This document shows, piece by piece, positions 53,317 through 63,532 of a stretch of 64,000 nucleotides of DNA; positions within the stretch are counted from its first letter, which is position 1; every line of letters starts with the position of its first letter. Under the pieces are notes generated by a model. That model searched no databases. It was not told the DNA's origin and saw nothing but the letters and a program-made list of their open reading frames with translations. The translations under genes and the position numbers were made by a program. The DNA comes from Burkholderia cepacia (GTDB taxonomy: Bacteria; Pseudomonadota; Gammaproteobacteria; Burkholderiales; Burkholderiaceae), in assembly GCF_029962485.1 (NCBI RefSeq), contig NZ_CP073639.1, forward strand, positions 186,001 to 250,000. Reading direction: 5' to 3'.

Positions 53317-54531
53317 TCATGCGAGCCAGTGCGCAAATTCGTAATACGGTACGGCGTCGCCGCGCGCGACGGCTCGCCCGGCCGGCAGCCGCGCAAGCCC
53401 GCTCGCCTGTACGAGCGACTGCAGCGTGCCGGCGCCTTGCTGGCGCAGCGTATCGAGCACCGGTACGCCATCGGCGCCGACCGTGCAGCGCACCCGCACG
53501 AAGCGTTCGCGCTGCGCATCCGGCTCGAAGCCGGTGTCGATCGGCAGCGACGGCACGACCGGCAGGCACGCATCGCGCCCCTGCAGGCGGCGGATCAACG
53601 GCGCGACGAGCAGCGCGAATGTCGTCATCGCGGCGCCCGGATTGCCGGGCAGCAGCACGACGGGCCGCGTGTCGAGCCGCGCGAGCGCAACCGGTTTGCC
53701 GGGCTTCATCCGCACGCCGGTGACGATGAACGATGCATCGAGCGCGGTCAGCGCGGGGCGCAACAGATCCTTGTCGCCGGCCGATGCGCCGCCGACGCAG
53801 ATCACCAGGTCGCAACCCGCGTGCAGGTCACGCAGCGCACGATCGACGGCCGCCGCCGTGTCGGCCGCATGCAGGCTCATCGCCGCGCTGGCACCGGTTC
53901 CGGACACCAGCGCGGCGAGCATCGGCGCGTTGCTGTTGTAGATCTGCTGCGGCGCACGCGGCTGGCCGCACGCGACGAGCTCGTCGCCGGTCGTCAGGAT
54001 GCCGACGCGCAGCGCCGGACGCACATCGATGCGCGCGAAACCTTGTGCGGCGGCCACGCCGACGTGCATCGCGCCCATCCGCACACCGGCCGGCACGAGC
54101 AGGTCGCCGGCGCGCACTTCCTCGCCACGGCGGCGGATGTGCGATCCGCTGCGCTGCGGCACGTCGAACGTGACCCAGCCGTCCTGTTCGCGTGCATGCT
54201 CCTGCATCACGACGGTATCCGCGCCGGGCGGAATCACGCTGCCGGTAAAGATGCGCGCCGCCGTACGCGCGGCCAGCGGCGCCGGCGTGTCGCCTGCATA
54301 GCAGCGTTGCGCGACGCGCAGCGGCTCGCCATGCGAGAGATCCGCGTGACGCACGGCATAGCCGTCCATCGCGCTCTGGTCGGCCGGCGGCTGGTCGAGC
54401 ACGGCGGTCAGCGGCGCGGCCAGCACGTGGCCGGCTGCTTCGGCGACCGGCAGGGAGGCAGTGGTCGCAAGCGCGGCAAACGCGCCGGCGAAGTGCTGTT
54501 GCGCGGTATCGAAATCGAACAGGTGTTTCAT
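53317..54531 (-). CDS. moeA: Molybdopterin molybdotransferase
   Basis: 404-aa MoeA with all standard motifs: SAMDGYAVR, IFTGSVIPPGADTVV, LTTGDEL, VGGASAGDKDLL, MKPGKPVAL and LLPGNPGAA. It inserts molybdate into adenylated molybdopterin. Its start overlaps fdhD by 4 bp, so the two are translationally coupled. It is a normal MoeA, in contrast to the degenerate MoeA-like fusion at 38111. Confidence 0.93.
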   Translation of the reverse strand: MKHLFDFDTAQQHFAGAFAALATTASLPVAEAAGHVLAAPLTAVLDQPPADQSAMDGYAVRHADLSHGEPLRVAQRCYAGDTPAPLAARTAARIFTGSVIPPGADTVVMQEHAREQDGWVTFDVPQRSGSHIRRRGEEVRAGDLLVPAGVRMGAMHVGVAAAQGFARIDVRPALRVGILTTGDELVACGQPRAPQQIYNSNAPMLAALVSGTGASAAMSLHAADTAAAVDRALRDLHAGCDLVICVGGASAGDKDLLRPALTALDASFIVTGVRMKPGKPVALARLDTRPVVLLPGNPGAAMTTFALLVAPLIRRLQGRDACLPVVPSLPIDTGFEPDAQRERFVRVRCTVGADGVPVLDTLRQQGAGTLQSLVQASGLARLPAGRAVARGDAVPYYEFAHWLA

Positions 54532-55400
54532 GACAATAGGGCCGGGTGCGCGGGCGCAAGCGCCGGTTGGTCGGGGTGAACGGCGTCGGGCGACACGTAT
54601 TCGACGAAGCCGTCGTTGCGGCAGAAGCCGAGCAGCCGGACGCCGGCTTCGCGGGCGACGTCGATCGCGAGCGACGTCGGTGCCGAGATCGTCGCGATCA
54701 TCGGGATGCCGACCCGCGCGGCCTTGCGCACCAGTTCGTAGCTCGCGCGGCTCGACAGGAACACGAAGCCCGCGTGCAGGTCGGCGCGGCGCCGCGCGAG
54801 ATGCCCGATCAGCTTGTCGAGCGCGTTGTGGCGGCCGACGTCCTCGAACACGTCGCGCACGGCGCCGTCGCGGTCGCACCACGCGGCTGCGTGGATGCCG
54901 CCCGTCTCGCGCATCAGCGCCTGGTGGGCCGGCAGCGTGCGGGCGGCGCGTGCAATCGCGTCGGCGCCGATGCCGGCCGCGGCGCCGGCGGCCGCGATGC
55001 GCGGCGGGTGCAGGTCGAGCTGCGCGATGCTTTCGATCCCGCAGACACCGCAACCCGTGCGTCCGGCCAGCGCGCGCCGATGGGCCTTCAGCGCCATGAA
55101 CGCCTGCTGCGACACGGTGAGCCGCACTTCGGCGCTGCCGGGCCGGCATTCGCTCTCGATGTCGAATACGTCCGACGCACGCTCGACGATGCCTTCGCTC
55201 AGCGCGAAGCCGAGGCCGAACGCGTCGAGGTCGATCGGCGTCGCCATCATGACCGTGTGCGAGATGCCGTTGAACACGAGTGCAACCGGGGTTTCCTCGA
55301 CGACGCGATCGACGGTGTCGCGCGCTTCGCCGGCGCGATGACGCGTCACCTGACACGCGGCGCTGCCGGTCGGATCGTCGAATCGGGTGCGGGACTCCAT
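54528..55400 (-). CDS. fdhD: Formate dehydrogenase accessory sulfurtransferase
   Basis: 290-aa FdhD. The sulfur-carrying Cys pair GCGVCG (near residue 118) is intact, with ATPIDLDAFGLGFALSEGI and FLSSRASYELVRKAARVGIP as family motifs. It transfers sulfur from IscS to the molybdenum cofactor of formate dehydrogenases. No fdh structural genes are in the window. First gene of the minus-strand group, facing cioA. Confidence 0.93.
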   Translation of the reverse strand: MESRTRFDDPTGSAACQVTRHRAGEARDTVDRVVEETPVALVFNGISHTVMMATPIDLDAFGLGFALSEGIVERASDVFDIESECRPGSAEVRLTVSQQAFMALKAHRRALAGRTGCGVCGIESIAQLDLHPPRIAAAGAAAGIGADAIARAARTLPAHQALMRETGGIHAAAWCDRDGAVRDVFEDVGRHNALDKLIGHLARRRADLHAGFVFLSSRASYELVRKAARVGIPMIATISAPTSLAIDVAREAGVRLLGFCRNDGFVEYVSPDAVHPDQPALAPAHPALLS

Positions 55401-55807
55401 GCGTTTTTTCTCCAGGCGGATCGTCCGGTGCGTACGCCGGACGACGGGAATCGGTGCCGCCGGGGGGGGCGCCGGGTGGGCGCACTACCGCCTCGGGCAG
55501 GCGTTGCATAACATGTTAAGTGGAGTGAACAGCGCGCCGCAGGCACAGCGCTGCAACGCGGAAAGCAGTACAGCTGACCATCCCGCGGGCACGAAATGTG
55601 TTTTCCGTACACACATCTTCGGCGACGGAAGCAGCACAGTTTCAGCGCACGTTCGAGTGATTGCGAGTATCGTTGCAAACGCGATATCGTCATTCACGCT
55701 TCGATGCCATGCGAGTGACCGTTTGTGTTCGCATGTGTTGTCGCCAAGCCGTCGCGCGATTTCCTGCTTCGGGCGTACGTCCTCACAATCACGAGCAAAT
55801 TACGGTC
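55401..55807. other. Divergent promoter region, fdhD / cioA
   Basis: 407 bp with no gene. It includes ATGTGT ... ACACAT (55596-55616), a possible regulatory dyad, and a GAGCAAATTACGGTC leader just before cioA. No convincing Fnr/Anr box was found, though both neighbours could be oxygen-responsive. Confidence 0.4.
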
Positions 55808-57208
55808 ATGGAAATCTTCGATGCGTTCCATCTCGCCCGATTGCAATTCGCATTCACGGTGTCGTTCCACATCGTGTTTCCCGCGATCAGCATCGGCATG
55901 GCGAGCTTCCTGGCGGTCCTGGAGTGGCGTTATCTCGTCACCGGCGACGCCGCCTACAAATCCATGTTCCAGTTCTGGTCGAAGATCTTCGCGATCGGCT
56001 TCGGGATGGGGGTGGTCTCCGGCGTCGTGATGGCGTACGAGTTCGGCACCAACTGGGCCGGCTTCTCGCGCGTCGCGGGCAACATCACGGGGCCGCTGCT
56101 TACGTATGAGGTACTGACCGCGTTCTTCCTCGAAGCGGGCTTCCTCGGCGTGATGCTGTTCGGCTGGCAGCGTGTCAGCCCGCGTGCGCACTTCTTCGCG
56201 ACGCTGATGGTCGCGGTCGGCACGCTGATCTCGACGTTCTGGATCCTCGCGTCGAACAGCTTCATGCAGACCCCGCAGGGCTACAAGATCGAGAACGGCC
56301 TCGTCGTGCCGGTCGACTGGTTCAAGATCGTCTTCAATCCGTCGTTCCCGTACCGTCTCGTGCACATGACGATCGCGGCGTTCATCGTCGCAGGCTTCAT
56401 CGTTGCCGCGTGCGGCGCATGGCACCTGCTGAAGGGGCGCCGCGACGAGCCGGTGAAACGCAGCTTCTCGATGGCGCTGTGGATGCTGCTCGTGCTCGCG
56501 CCGATCCAGATCGTCGTCGGCGATGCACACGGGCTGAACACGCGCGAATACCAGCCGGCGAAGATCGCGGCGATCGAGGGGCTGTGGGAAACCGAGAAGG
56601 GCGGCACCGCGCTGAATCTCGTCGGGCTGCCCGACATGCAGGCCGAAACCACGCGCTATGCGATCCAGGTGCCGCACCTCGGCAGCCTGATCCTCACGCA
56701 CAGCTGGGACGGCGAGATTCGCGGGCTGAAGGAATTCCCGCCGCAGGATCGCCCGTACTCGCCGATCATCTTCTGGACTTTCCGGATCATGGCCGGCCTC
56801 GGGATGCTGATGTTGCTCACCGCGCTGCTCGGGTTGCTGCTGAGAAAGGGCGGGCGCCTCTATGAAACGCGCTGGTTCCAGTGGTTCGTGGTCTGCATGG
56901 GGCCTTCCGGCATCGTCGCGCTGCTGGCCGGCTGGATCACGACCGAGGTCGGGCGGCAGCCGTGGACCGTCTACGGCGTGCTGCGCACCATCGATTCGGT
57001 TGCGCCGCTGAGCGCGCAGCAGGTCGGCGTGTCGCTGCTGATCTTCGTGGTCGTCTATTTCCTGGTATTCGGGACGGGTATCTACTACATGCTGAAACTG
57101 ATGAGGCGCGGGCCGGCTGCCCAGGCCGGGTACATCGAGCTGCACCGGCATCCGGGGCTGCGCAAGAGCGCGCTGTCCACGCCGCTGAACGTCACCGAAG
57201 CGGAGTAA
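55808..57208 (+). CDS. cioA: Cytochrome bd-type (cyanide-insensitive) quinol oxidase subunit I
   Basis: 466-aa CydA-family membrane protein with about nine helices. Heme ligands and channel residues are in place: His in SFHIVFPAIS, Glu in TYEVLTAFFLEAGF, the HMTIAAFIV helix His, and GRQPWTVYG. The Q-loop between helices 6 and 7 is short (ending in QDRPYSP), typical of the CioA (cyanide-insensitive) type. ATG 55808 is the first start with family-like MEIFDAFHLARLQFA. With cioB it oxidises quinol and reduces oxygen. Confidence 0.93.
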   Translation: MEIFDAFHLARLQFAFTVSFHIVFPAISIGMASFLAVLEWRYLVTGDAAYKSMFQFWSKIFAIGFGMGVVSGVVMAYEFGTNWAGFSRVAGNITGPLLTYEVLTAFFLEAGFLGVMLFGWQRVSPRAHFFATLMVAVGTLISTFWILASNSFMQTPQGYKIENGLVVPVDWFKIVFNPSFPYRLVHMTIAAFIVAGFIVAACGAWHLLKGRRDEPVKRSFSMALWMLLVLAPIQIVVGDAHGLNTREYQPAKIAAIEGLWETEKGGTALNLVGLPDMQAETTRYAIQVPHLGSLILTHSWDGEIRGLKEFPPQDRPYSPIIFWTFRIMAGLGMLMLLTALLGLLLRKGGRLYETRWFQWFVVCMGPSGIVALLAGWITTEVGRQPWTVYGVLRTIDSVAPLSAQQVGVSLLIFVVVYFLVFGTGIYYMLKLMRRGPAAQAGYIELHRHPGLRKSALSTPLNVTEAE

Positions 57209-57212
57209 AGCC

Positions 57213-58220
57213 ATGCAAATCGATCTTCCTGTCGTGTGGGCCGCGATCATCGGCCTCGGTGTATTCATCTACGTGATGCTGGACGGCTTCGATCTCGGTA
57301 TCGGCCTGCTGTTTCCGTTCTTCGATGCGAAGGCCGAGCGCCAGGTGATGCTCGACACCGTCGCGCCGGTATGGGACGGCAACGAGACGTTCCTCGTGCT
57401 CGGCGGCGCGGGCCTCTATGGCGCGTTCCCGGTCGTGTATTCGACGCTGCTGCCCGCGAACTACCTGCCGCTGGTGCTGATGCTGGTCGGCCTGATCTTC
57501 CGCGGTGCGGCGTTCGAATTGCGCGCGAAGGCCACCCGCACGCAACACATGTGGGATCTCGCGTTCATCGGCGGTTCCGCGCTCGCGGCGTTCTGCCAGG
57601 GGATCGTGCTCGGTTCGCTGCTGCAGGGCATCAAGATCGAGAACAACCAGTTCGCGGGCGGGCCGTTCGACTGGCTGTCGCCGTTCAGCCTGCTCTGCGG
57701 GATCGGCGTGCTCGTCACGTATGCGACGCTTGGTTGCGGCTGGCTGATCCTGAAGGTCGACGGCGAACTGCAGCGCAAGATGCGGCTGCTGATGAAGCCG
57801 CTCGCGGGCGTGTTGCTCGCCGTGATGGGCGTGGTGAGCCTGTGGACCGTGATCGGGCTGCCGGCCGTCGCGCACCGCTGGTTCGGCAGCGGCAACCTCG
57901 GCTGGTTCCTGCCGGTGCCAGTCCTCGTCGTCGCATGCGTGTGGGGCATTTTCCATACGGTGAAGCGTGAACATGAGGCCACGCCGTTCCTGCTGACGCT
58001 CGCGCTCGTGTTCCTCGGCTACACGGGGCTCGTGATCAGCATCTGGCCGAACATCGTGCCGCCTTCGCTGACGATCTGGGCGGCGTCGTCGAGCCATTCG
58101 AGCCAGTTGTTCGCGCTTGTCGGCACCGTGATCGTGCTGCCGATCATCCTCGTGTACAACGCGATGCAGTACCGCGTATTCCGCGGCAAGGTGCGCGAGG
58201 GCGACGTCGGCTATCACTGA
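57213..58220 (+). CDS. cioB: Cytochrome bd-type quinol oxidase subunit II
   Basis: 335-aa CydB-family protein with eight or so helices. N-terminus MQIDLPVVWAAIIGLGVFIYVMLDGFDLGIGLLFPF is canonical (DGFDLG), followed by WDGNETFLVLGGAGLYGAFP. It starts 5 bp after cioA. No CydX-like small subunit gene follows, as is usual for the Cio type. Confidence 0.93.
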   Translation: MQIDLPVVWAAIIGLGVFIYVMLDGFDLGIGLLFPFFDAKAERQVMLDTVAPVWDGNETFLVLGGAGLYGAFPVVYSTLLPANYLPLVLMLVGLIFRGAAFELRAKATRTQHMWDLAFIGGSALAAFCQGIVLGSLLQGIKIENNQFAGGPFDWLSPFSLLCGIGVLVTYATLGCGWLILKVDGELQRKMRLLMKPLAGVLLAVMGVVSLWTVIGLPAVAHRWFGSGNLGWFLPVPVLVVACVWGIFHTVKREHEATPFLLTLALVFLGYTGLVISIWPNIVPPSLTIWAASSSHSSQLFALVGTVIVLPIILVYNAMQYRVFRGKVREGDVGYH

Positions 58221-58303
58221 GCAGCATGCGATGTGACGGGGCGCGGCGTGCGCGGGCGTATCATCACGCGCAGCGCGCCTCCGGCACCGCACCCGACCGA
58301 CAG

Positions 58304-58324
58304 CGGCCCGCCACGCGCGGGCCG
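58304..58324 (+). terminator. Hairpin after cioB
   Basis: CGGCCCGC-CACGC-GCGGGCCG, an 8-bp perfect GC stem about 85 bp after cioB, without a T-tract. Candidate transcript end or 3' stabiliser. Confidence 0.35.
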
Positions 58325-58383
58325 TTGCACATCGGGCGCGGGTGTGCCGCGCCGCGCATTCCTTTGGCAGTCGAGAAAACACC

Positions 58384-59301
58384 ATGATCGTCAGACCACG
58401 ACAAAACTGGCTCAGGATGCTGTTCGTATGGAACGGCTCCGTGCTGCAATCGATCATTCCGCAACTCGTGTTCATGGCGATCGTCAGCACGCTGGCGGTC
58501 TTCACGAACGGGCGCATCTTCGGCGAGAAGATTCCGCTCAACACCGCACCGTTCACGCTGTTCGGGCTCGCACTCGCGATCTTCCTCGCGTTTCGCAACA
58601 ACGCGAGCTTCGAGCGTTTCAAGGAGGCGCGCCACCTGTGGGGCAACCTGCTGATCGCCGCGCGCACCGTGACGTCCCAACTGAACCGCTACCTGCCCGA
58701 CAGCGTCAGCACCGTCGAGCGCAACCGGCTCGCCGATCTGCTGATCGCGTTCACGTATGCGCTGAAGCATCAGCTGCGCCATACCGATCCGACCGCGGAC
58801 CTCCAGCGCATTCTCGGCGCGGAGCGCACGGTCGAGCTTGGCGGCAAATGCTTCAAACCCGTTGCGATCCTCGACGAGCTGCGCGGCGGCATCGTCCGCG
58901 CGCTGGGCCGCGCGCCCGGCAGCGACGCGACCTGCTGGATGTTCGAGACGCAGCTCGACGAGCTCGGCAAATCGGTGGGTGGTTGCGAGCGCATCCTGTC
59001 GACGCCGATTCCGTTCTCGTACAGCGTGCTGCTGCGCACCGTGTATGCGTACTGCGTGCTGCTGCCGTTCGGGCTCGTCGATTCGACGGAATTCTTCACG
59101 CCACTGATCTGCGTGTTCATCTCGTACACGCTGATCGCGCTCGAAGCGATCGCGAACGAGGTCGCCGAACCGTTCGGCCTCGCGCCGAATGCGCTCGCAC
59201 TCGATGCGATGACGCGCACGATCGAGCGGTCGGTGCTCGAACTGGGCGACCGTCCGATACCGGAGGAATTCGTGCCGGCGTCGACGTACCAGATCACGTA
59301 G
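58384..59301 (+). CDS. Bestrophin-like (UPF0187) channel protein
   Basis: 305-aa membrane protein of the bestrophin/YneE family. Begins MIVRPRQNWLRMLFVWNGSVL and has the conserved FRNNASFERFKEARHLWGNLL and the later EPFGLAPNALALDAMTRTIE segments. Bacterial bestrophins form pentameric cation or anion channels; the role here is unknown. Single-gene unit after the Cio genes. Confidence 0.88.
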   Translation: MIVRPRQNWLRMLFVWNGSVLQSIIPQLVFMAIVSTLAVFTNGRIFGEKIPLNTAPFTLFGLALAIFLAFRNNASFERFKEARHLWGNLLIAARTVTSQLNRYLPDSVSTVERNRLADLLIAFTYALKHQLRHTDPTADLQRILGAERTVELGGKCFKPVAILDELRGGIVRALGRAPGSDATCWMFETQLDELGKSVGGCERILSTPIPFSYSVLLRTVYAYCVLLPFGLVDSTEFFTPLICVFISYTLIALEAIANEVAEPFGLAPNALALDAMTRTIERSVLELGDRPIPEEFVPASTYQIT

Positions 59302-59391
59302 GCCGGGTGCGCGAAAGCGGGGCGATCATGCGGGGTTGCGGCCGGCGCTAGAATGGCGCTTGCCCGTTTCCCGGAATCAGGATCCTTCGCG

Positions 59392-60006
59392 ATGACCCTC
59401 GTCGATACCTATCTCGCCGGCCTGCGCGCCGCGCTGCCCGAGGCCGACAATACGGCGCTCGCCGTCGCCACGGGTGCGACGCCCGCACAGCTCGACGCGC
59501 TGCGTGCGGCGTATCCGCTGTGCCCGGCCAGCCTGCTCGAACTGCTCGGCAAGCTTGACGGCACCTACTGGCGCGACTACGGCGATACGACGATCAATGT
59601 GCTGGTGCTGGGGTCGGACGTCTACGAATACCCCTATTACCTGCTGTCGGCCGGGCAGATGCTCGAAGAGGGCGCGAAGTACCGCGACAGCATCGCGGAG
59701 ATCTACGGCGACGATGTGAACGTCGATGGCGAACTCGTCGATTCGCGCATCGACATCGCATTGCCGATGGGCCGGCGCCTGTGCTTCTCGCACTGCATGA
59801 ACAACGGCGGCACGTCGCAGCTCTACATCGATTTCGCGCCGGCGCCCGGCGGCAAGGTGGGGCAGGTCGTGCGCTTCCTGCACGACCCCGACAGTTACGC
59901 GGTGATCGCTGACGACTTCGACGCCTACCTGCGCAAGCTGATCCGACGGTTATGCGTTTGTCATCGATTTCGACGAAGAATAGAGGCGGGCGCCGATTAC
60001 GGATAG
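59392..60006 (+). CDS. SMI1/KNR4 (SUKH) family protein with frameshifted 3' end
   Basis: A SUKH-type protein (residues 20-190): LRAAYPLCPASLLELLGKLDGTYW, EYPYYLLSAGQMLEEG, LCFSHCMNNGGTSQLYIDFAPAPGGKVGQVVRFL. As read, the last dozen residues (RRLCVCHRFRRRIEAGADYG) look wrong. Deleting one C near 59943-59944 gives LIDGYAFVIDFDEE and a stop at 59981, which fits the family. So the gene carries a single-base insertion or the sequence does. SUKH proteins often act as toxin immunity factors; no toxin is adjacent. Confidence 0.8.
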   Translation: MTLVDTYLAGLRAALPEADNTALAVATGATPAQLDALRAAYPLCPASLLELLGKLDGTYWRDYGDTTINVLVLGSDVYEYPYYLLSAGQMLEEGAKYRDSIAEIYGDDVNVDGELVDSRIDIALPMGRRLCFSHCMNNGGTSQLYIDFAPAPGGKVGQVVRFLHDPDSYAVIADDFDAYLRKLIRRLCVCHRFRRRIEAGADYG

Positions 60007-60024
60007 CTGCTTCAGGAGAGTGAC

Positions 60025-60412
60025 ATGCGAATCTACGTGACGAGTATCTTTGTCGACGATCAGGACAAGGCGTTGACGTTTTATACCGACAAGCTCGGTT
60101 TCAAGCTGAAGAACAACGTGCCGGTGGGGCGACTACCGCTGGTTGACCGTCGTGTCGAAAGACCAGCCGGACGGCACCGAGCTGCTGCTCGAGCCGAGCA
60201 ACCATCGCGCGGTGGGGCCGTACAAGCAGGCGCTGTACGAGGACGGGATCCCGGCTGCGTCGTTCCAGGTCGACGATCTCGACGGCGAGTTCGCGCGGCT
60301 CACGGCACTCGGCGTGCAGTTCAAGCTGGAGCCAATGGATGCGGGGCCCGTGCGCGTCGCGATCGTCGACGATACGTGCGGGAACCTGATTCAACTGATG
60401 CAGATGAAGTAA
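60025..60412 (+). pseudogene. Glyoxalase/VOC-fold protein, broken by one base
   Basis: Starts with a good CAGGAGAG site and MRIYVTSIFVDDQDKALTFYTDKLGFKLKNNVPVG, then changes frame at the GGGG run 60126-60129. Removing one G continues with YRWLTVVSKDQPDGTELLLEP and ends GNLIQLMQMK at 60412, restoring a complete 128-residue VOC protein. Probably a +1 homopolymer insertion (true mutation or sequencing error). Confidence 0.85.
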
Positions 60413-60430
60413 CGCGCCGCACGGGCTTTG

Positions 60431-60871
60431 TCAGAGCGCCGCGACCGGCGGCGCGTTGTGCATCCAGCTGCGCTCCTGCATGCGGCTCTGGATGCGCCAC
60501 CCGCATTCGGTTCGCACCAGCAGGTCGCGATACCACAGCCCGACGAAGCACACGCGATCGTCGCCGGCTTCATCGGCCGACACCATCATCACCTGGCCGG
60601 CCGTTCGCGCGGTTGCGGCGTCGCCGTCGACGATCAGCAACGACGTCGAGATCGTATGCTGCGTGCCGCGCATCGCCGAGGTCATCTGTTCCAGATAGGT
60701 GGCGATTTCCGCGCGACTACCGACCGGGCCACCGAATGCCGCGTAGTCGAGACGTGCGTTGGTGGCGAAGAGCCGCTCGAATTCGCGCCAGTCCCGGCGG
60801 TCGACGGCGTGGCAGTAGCGCGTCAGCAGATCCTGGATGTCCAGCCGGTCGATCGATTCCTGGGGCGTCAT
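60431..60871 (-). CDS. SnoaL-like / NTF2-fold protein
   Basis: 146-aa protein of the SnoaL/nuclear-transport-factor-2 fold: IQDLLTRYCHAVDRRDWREFERLF near the N-terminus, the core strands FGGPVGSRAEIATYLEQM, and RIQSRMQERSWMHN near the end. Such proteins are dehydratases, isomerases or ligand-binding proteins; the activity is unknown. ATG 60871 fits family starts. Confidence 0.82.
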   Translation of the reverse strand: MTPQESIDRLDIQDLLTRYCHAVDRRDWREFERLFATNARLDYAAFGGPVGSRAEIATYLEQMTSAMRGTQHTISTSLLIVDGDAATARTAGQVMMVSADEAGDDRVCFVGLWYRDLLVRTECGWRIQSRMQERSWMHNAPPVAAL

Positions 60872-61030
60872 GGTGTCGTGAACTGTGTGGATGACGGGGA
60901 AACGATAGCGGGTGCGCAGGGGCGCGACATCGGCGGAGTGGACTAAGTGCCTGGCCGCAATGTGCGAGCGGGCTTCGGCGCAATACGTGGTGCTTGTGTA
61001 GACTCGGGCACGTTCAACGGAGCCCACACC

Positions 61031-61444
61031 ATGCAACTTCTTGATCATGTGTCCATCGGCGTGCCGGATATCGACCAGGCGCGCCCCTTCTACGATGCCG
61101 TCATGGGCGCGCTGGGCGCAGCCAAGGTCTACGACCGGCCCTCCGCGCTCGGCTATGGCGAACGTTGCAACGCGAACGACATCGCATCGACTTATCTGGC
61201 GGTGTATCTGGATCCCGCCGAAGTCGGGACGAGCAAGCGGCACTGGTGTTTCAAGGCGTCTTCGCGCGAGCAGGTGCACGCGTTTTTCGAAGCCGGCCTG
61301 TCAACGGGCGGCCAGTCCGACGGCGACCCCGGATTGAGGCCGCACTACCACGGCGACTACTACGCGGCCTTTCTCGTCGACCCGGCCGGTAACCGGATCG
61401 AGGCCGTGTGTCACGCCGCTCCGGCGGAGCGCGAGCGGCCGTGA
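61031..61444 (+). CDS. VOC-superfamily (glyoxalase/bleomycin-resistance-like) protein
   Basis: 137-aa single VOC domain protein: LLDHVSIGVPDIDQARPFYDAVMGALG at the start and FLVDPAGNRIEAVCH at the end, where metal-binding His/Glu positions lie. Substrate unknown. Intact, in contrast to the broken VOC gene 600 bp upstream. Converges on trpS. Confidence 0.87.
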   Translation: MQLLDHVSIGVPDIDQARPFYDAVMGALGAAKVYDRPSALGYGERCNANDIASTYLAVYLDPAEVGTSKRHWCFKASSREQVHAFFEAGLSTGGQSDGDPGLRPHYHGDYYAAFLVDPAGNRIEAVCHAAPAERERP

Positions 61445-61453
61445 CGGTGCCGC

Positions 61454-62548
<1,095 letters not shown>

Positions 62549-62676
62549 TCACGTTTGGGACATGCAAAAGGAAACGGGCCGCCTGGGTCAGGCGCGCCAC
62601 CAGCAATGCACGTTCGGCGAGGCGGGTTTGGTTTCCATCGCGCAAGTATAGCGCAGTGGGCGGCCGATCGAGCGCG

Positions 62677-62832
62677 TCAGCGGATCACCGACTCCATCGC
62701 GAGATACGCGGTTTCGGCGGACGGCCACAGCAGGTACAGCAGGCCGGCCATCAGCAGCAACGCGCCGGCGCGGACCAAAGGCGTACGGTCCTTGTCGCGC
62801 GGGGGATGGGTGGGCTGCTTCGATTTCTTCAT
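62677..62832 (-). CDS. Small single-TM membrane protein
   Basis: 51-aa protein: basic N-terminus (MKKSKQPTHPPRDKDRTP) followed by one TM helix (LVRAGALLLMAGLLYLLW). Coherent positive-inside topology supports it as real, but the ribosome binding site is weak. Upstream of trpS on the same strand. Confidence 0.5.
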   Translation of the reverse strand: MKKSKQPTHPPRDKDRTPLVRAGALLLMAGLLYLLWPSAETAYLAMESVIR

Positions 62833-63385
62833 GCTTGCAGGCGCGGGGTGCGCCACTCCAACGGTTACTGCAACGGGTCGCACGGGGGCGATGCCGGGGT
62901 GTTGCGGTGGGGCGCGACGTGCTGCCTGCGGGCGAGACGAAGCGCATGGTGTCCTGTTTGAACTGGTCGCCGATGCGATCGTCGACTCGACGCGCGACAG
63001 TCACAGACAGATCGTTCACGTGTCGTTTGTCATCCGGCGATATTGCGGCGCCGGCTGTGCGATTCAGTGATGGGGCCGCGCGGTACCAAAAAGGGGGATG
63101 ATCAGATGATCCACATGGATTCAGGTGCTCGTGCTGCGCATCGCATATTGCGAAGCGGCACGCATGCTATCAGTTTGACAGTTCGCGAACCGTCAAGAAT
63201 TGTAGGGCAATGGTCTGATTAAAAGTTGGTCTCAAGCGCTGTCGTTTGAGATTCAGTGCTAACGTTCATAAAACATTAAATAAAATCAATTGGTTGCGTG
63301 TCTTTTTGTTGGGGGCGGATGCGGTTGGGCGTCGACCAAACATGATGGCAGCGACGGCAATCCCCTGGTCATCAAGGAAATTTTC
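62833..63385. other. AT-richer junction region
   Basis: 553 bp without a supported gene. From about 63175 to 63300 the GC content falls visibly (runs such as AAAACATTAAATAAAATCAATTGG), unlike the rest of the window. It includes a near-perfect 22-bp palindrome at 63175-63196. Such a change often marks the edge of a recently acquired or regulated locus; the lipoprotein gene to the right may belong to it. Confidence 0.5.
63175..63196. repeat. Near-perfect 22-bp palindrome
   Basis: TTGACAGTTCG / CGAACCGTCAA, one mismatch in an 11+11 dyad with no loop. It may be an operator or a hairpin; no family recognised. Confidence 0.45.
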
Positions 63386-63532
63386 ATGAAGTGGCAAACA
63401 CTCATGGAATCGAATGTCAGTCAAAGGAAGCGTGGTCTGGAGCCGGTGGGCTTCCTGATGGCATTTGAAGACGACCGTGCATCCAGCGTTCGGCCAGCCT
63501 GGCGCGCTTTCAGATTATGCGAGTTCCGATGA
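63386..63532 (+). CDS. Possible 48-aa leader protein
   Basis: Short ORF beginning MKWQTLMESNVSQRKRGLEP with AAGGAAA 7 bp upstream. Its stop overlaps the ATG of the following Sel1 lipoprotein (ATGA), a typical coupling arrangement. No similarity recognised; it may instead be the tail of a lost gene. Confidence 0.35.
   Translation: MKWQTLMESNVSQRKRGLEPVGFLMAFEDDRASSVRPAWRAFRLCEFR

Noticed and set aside
55401..55807. Anr/Fnr box before cioA
   Set aside because: No TTGAT-N4-ATCAA-like site could be found.
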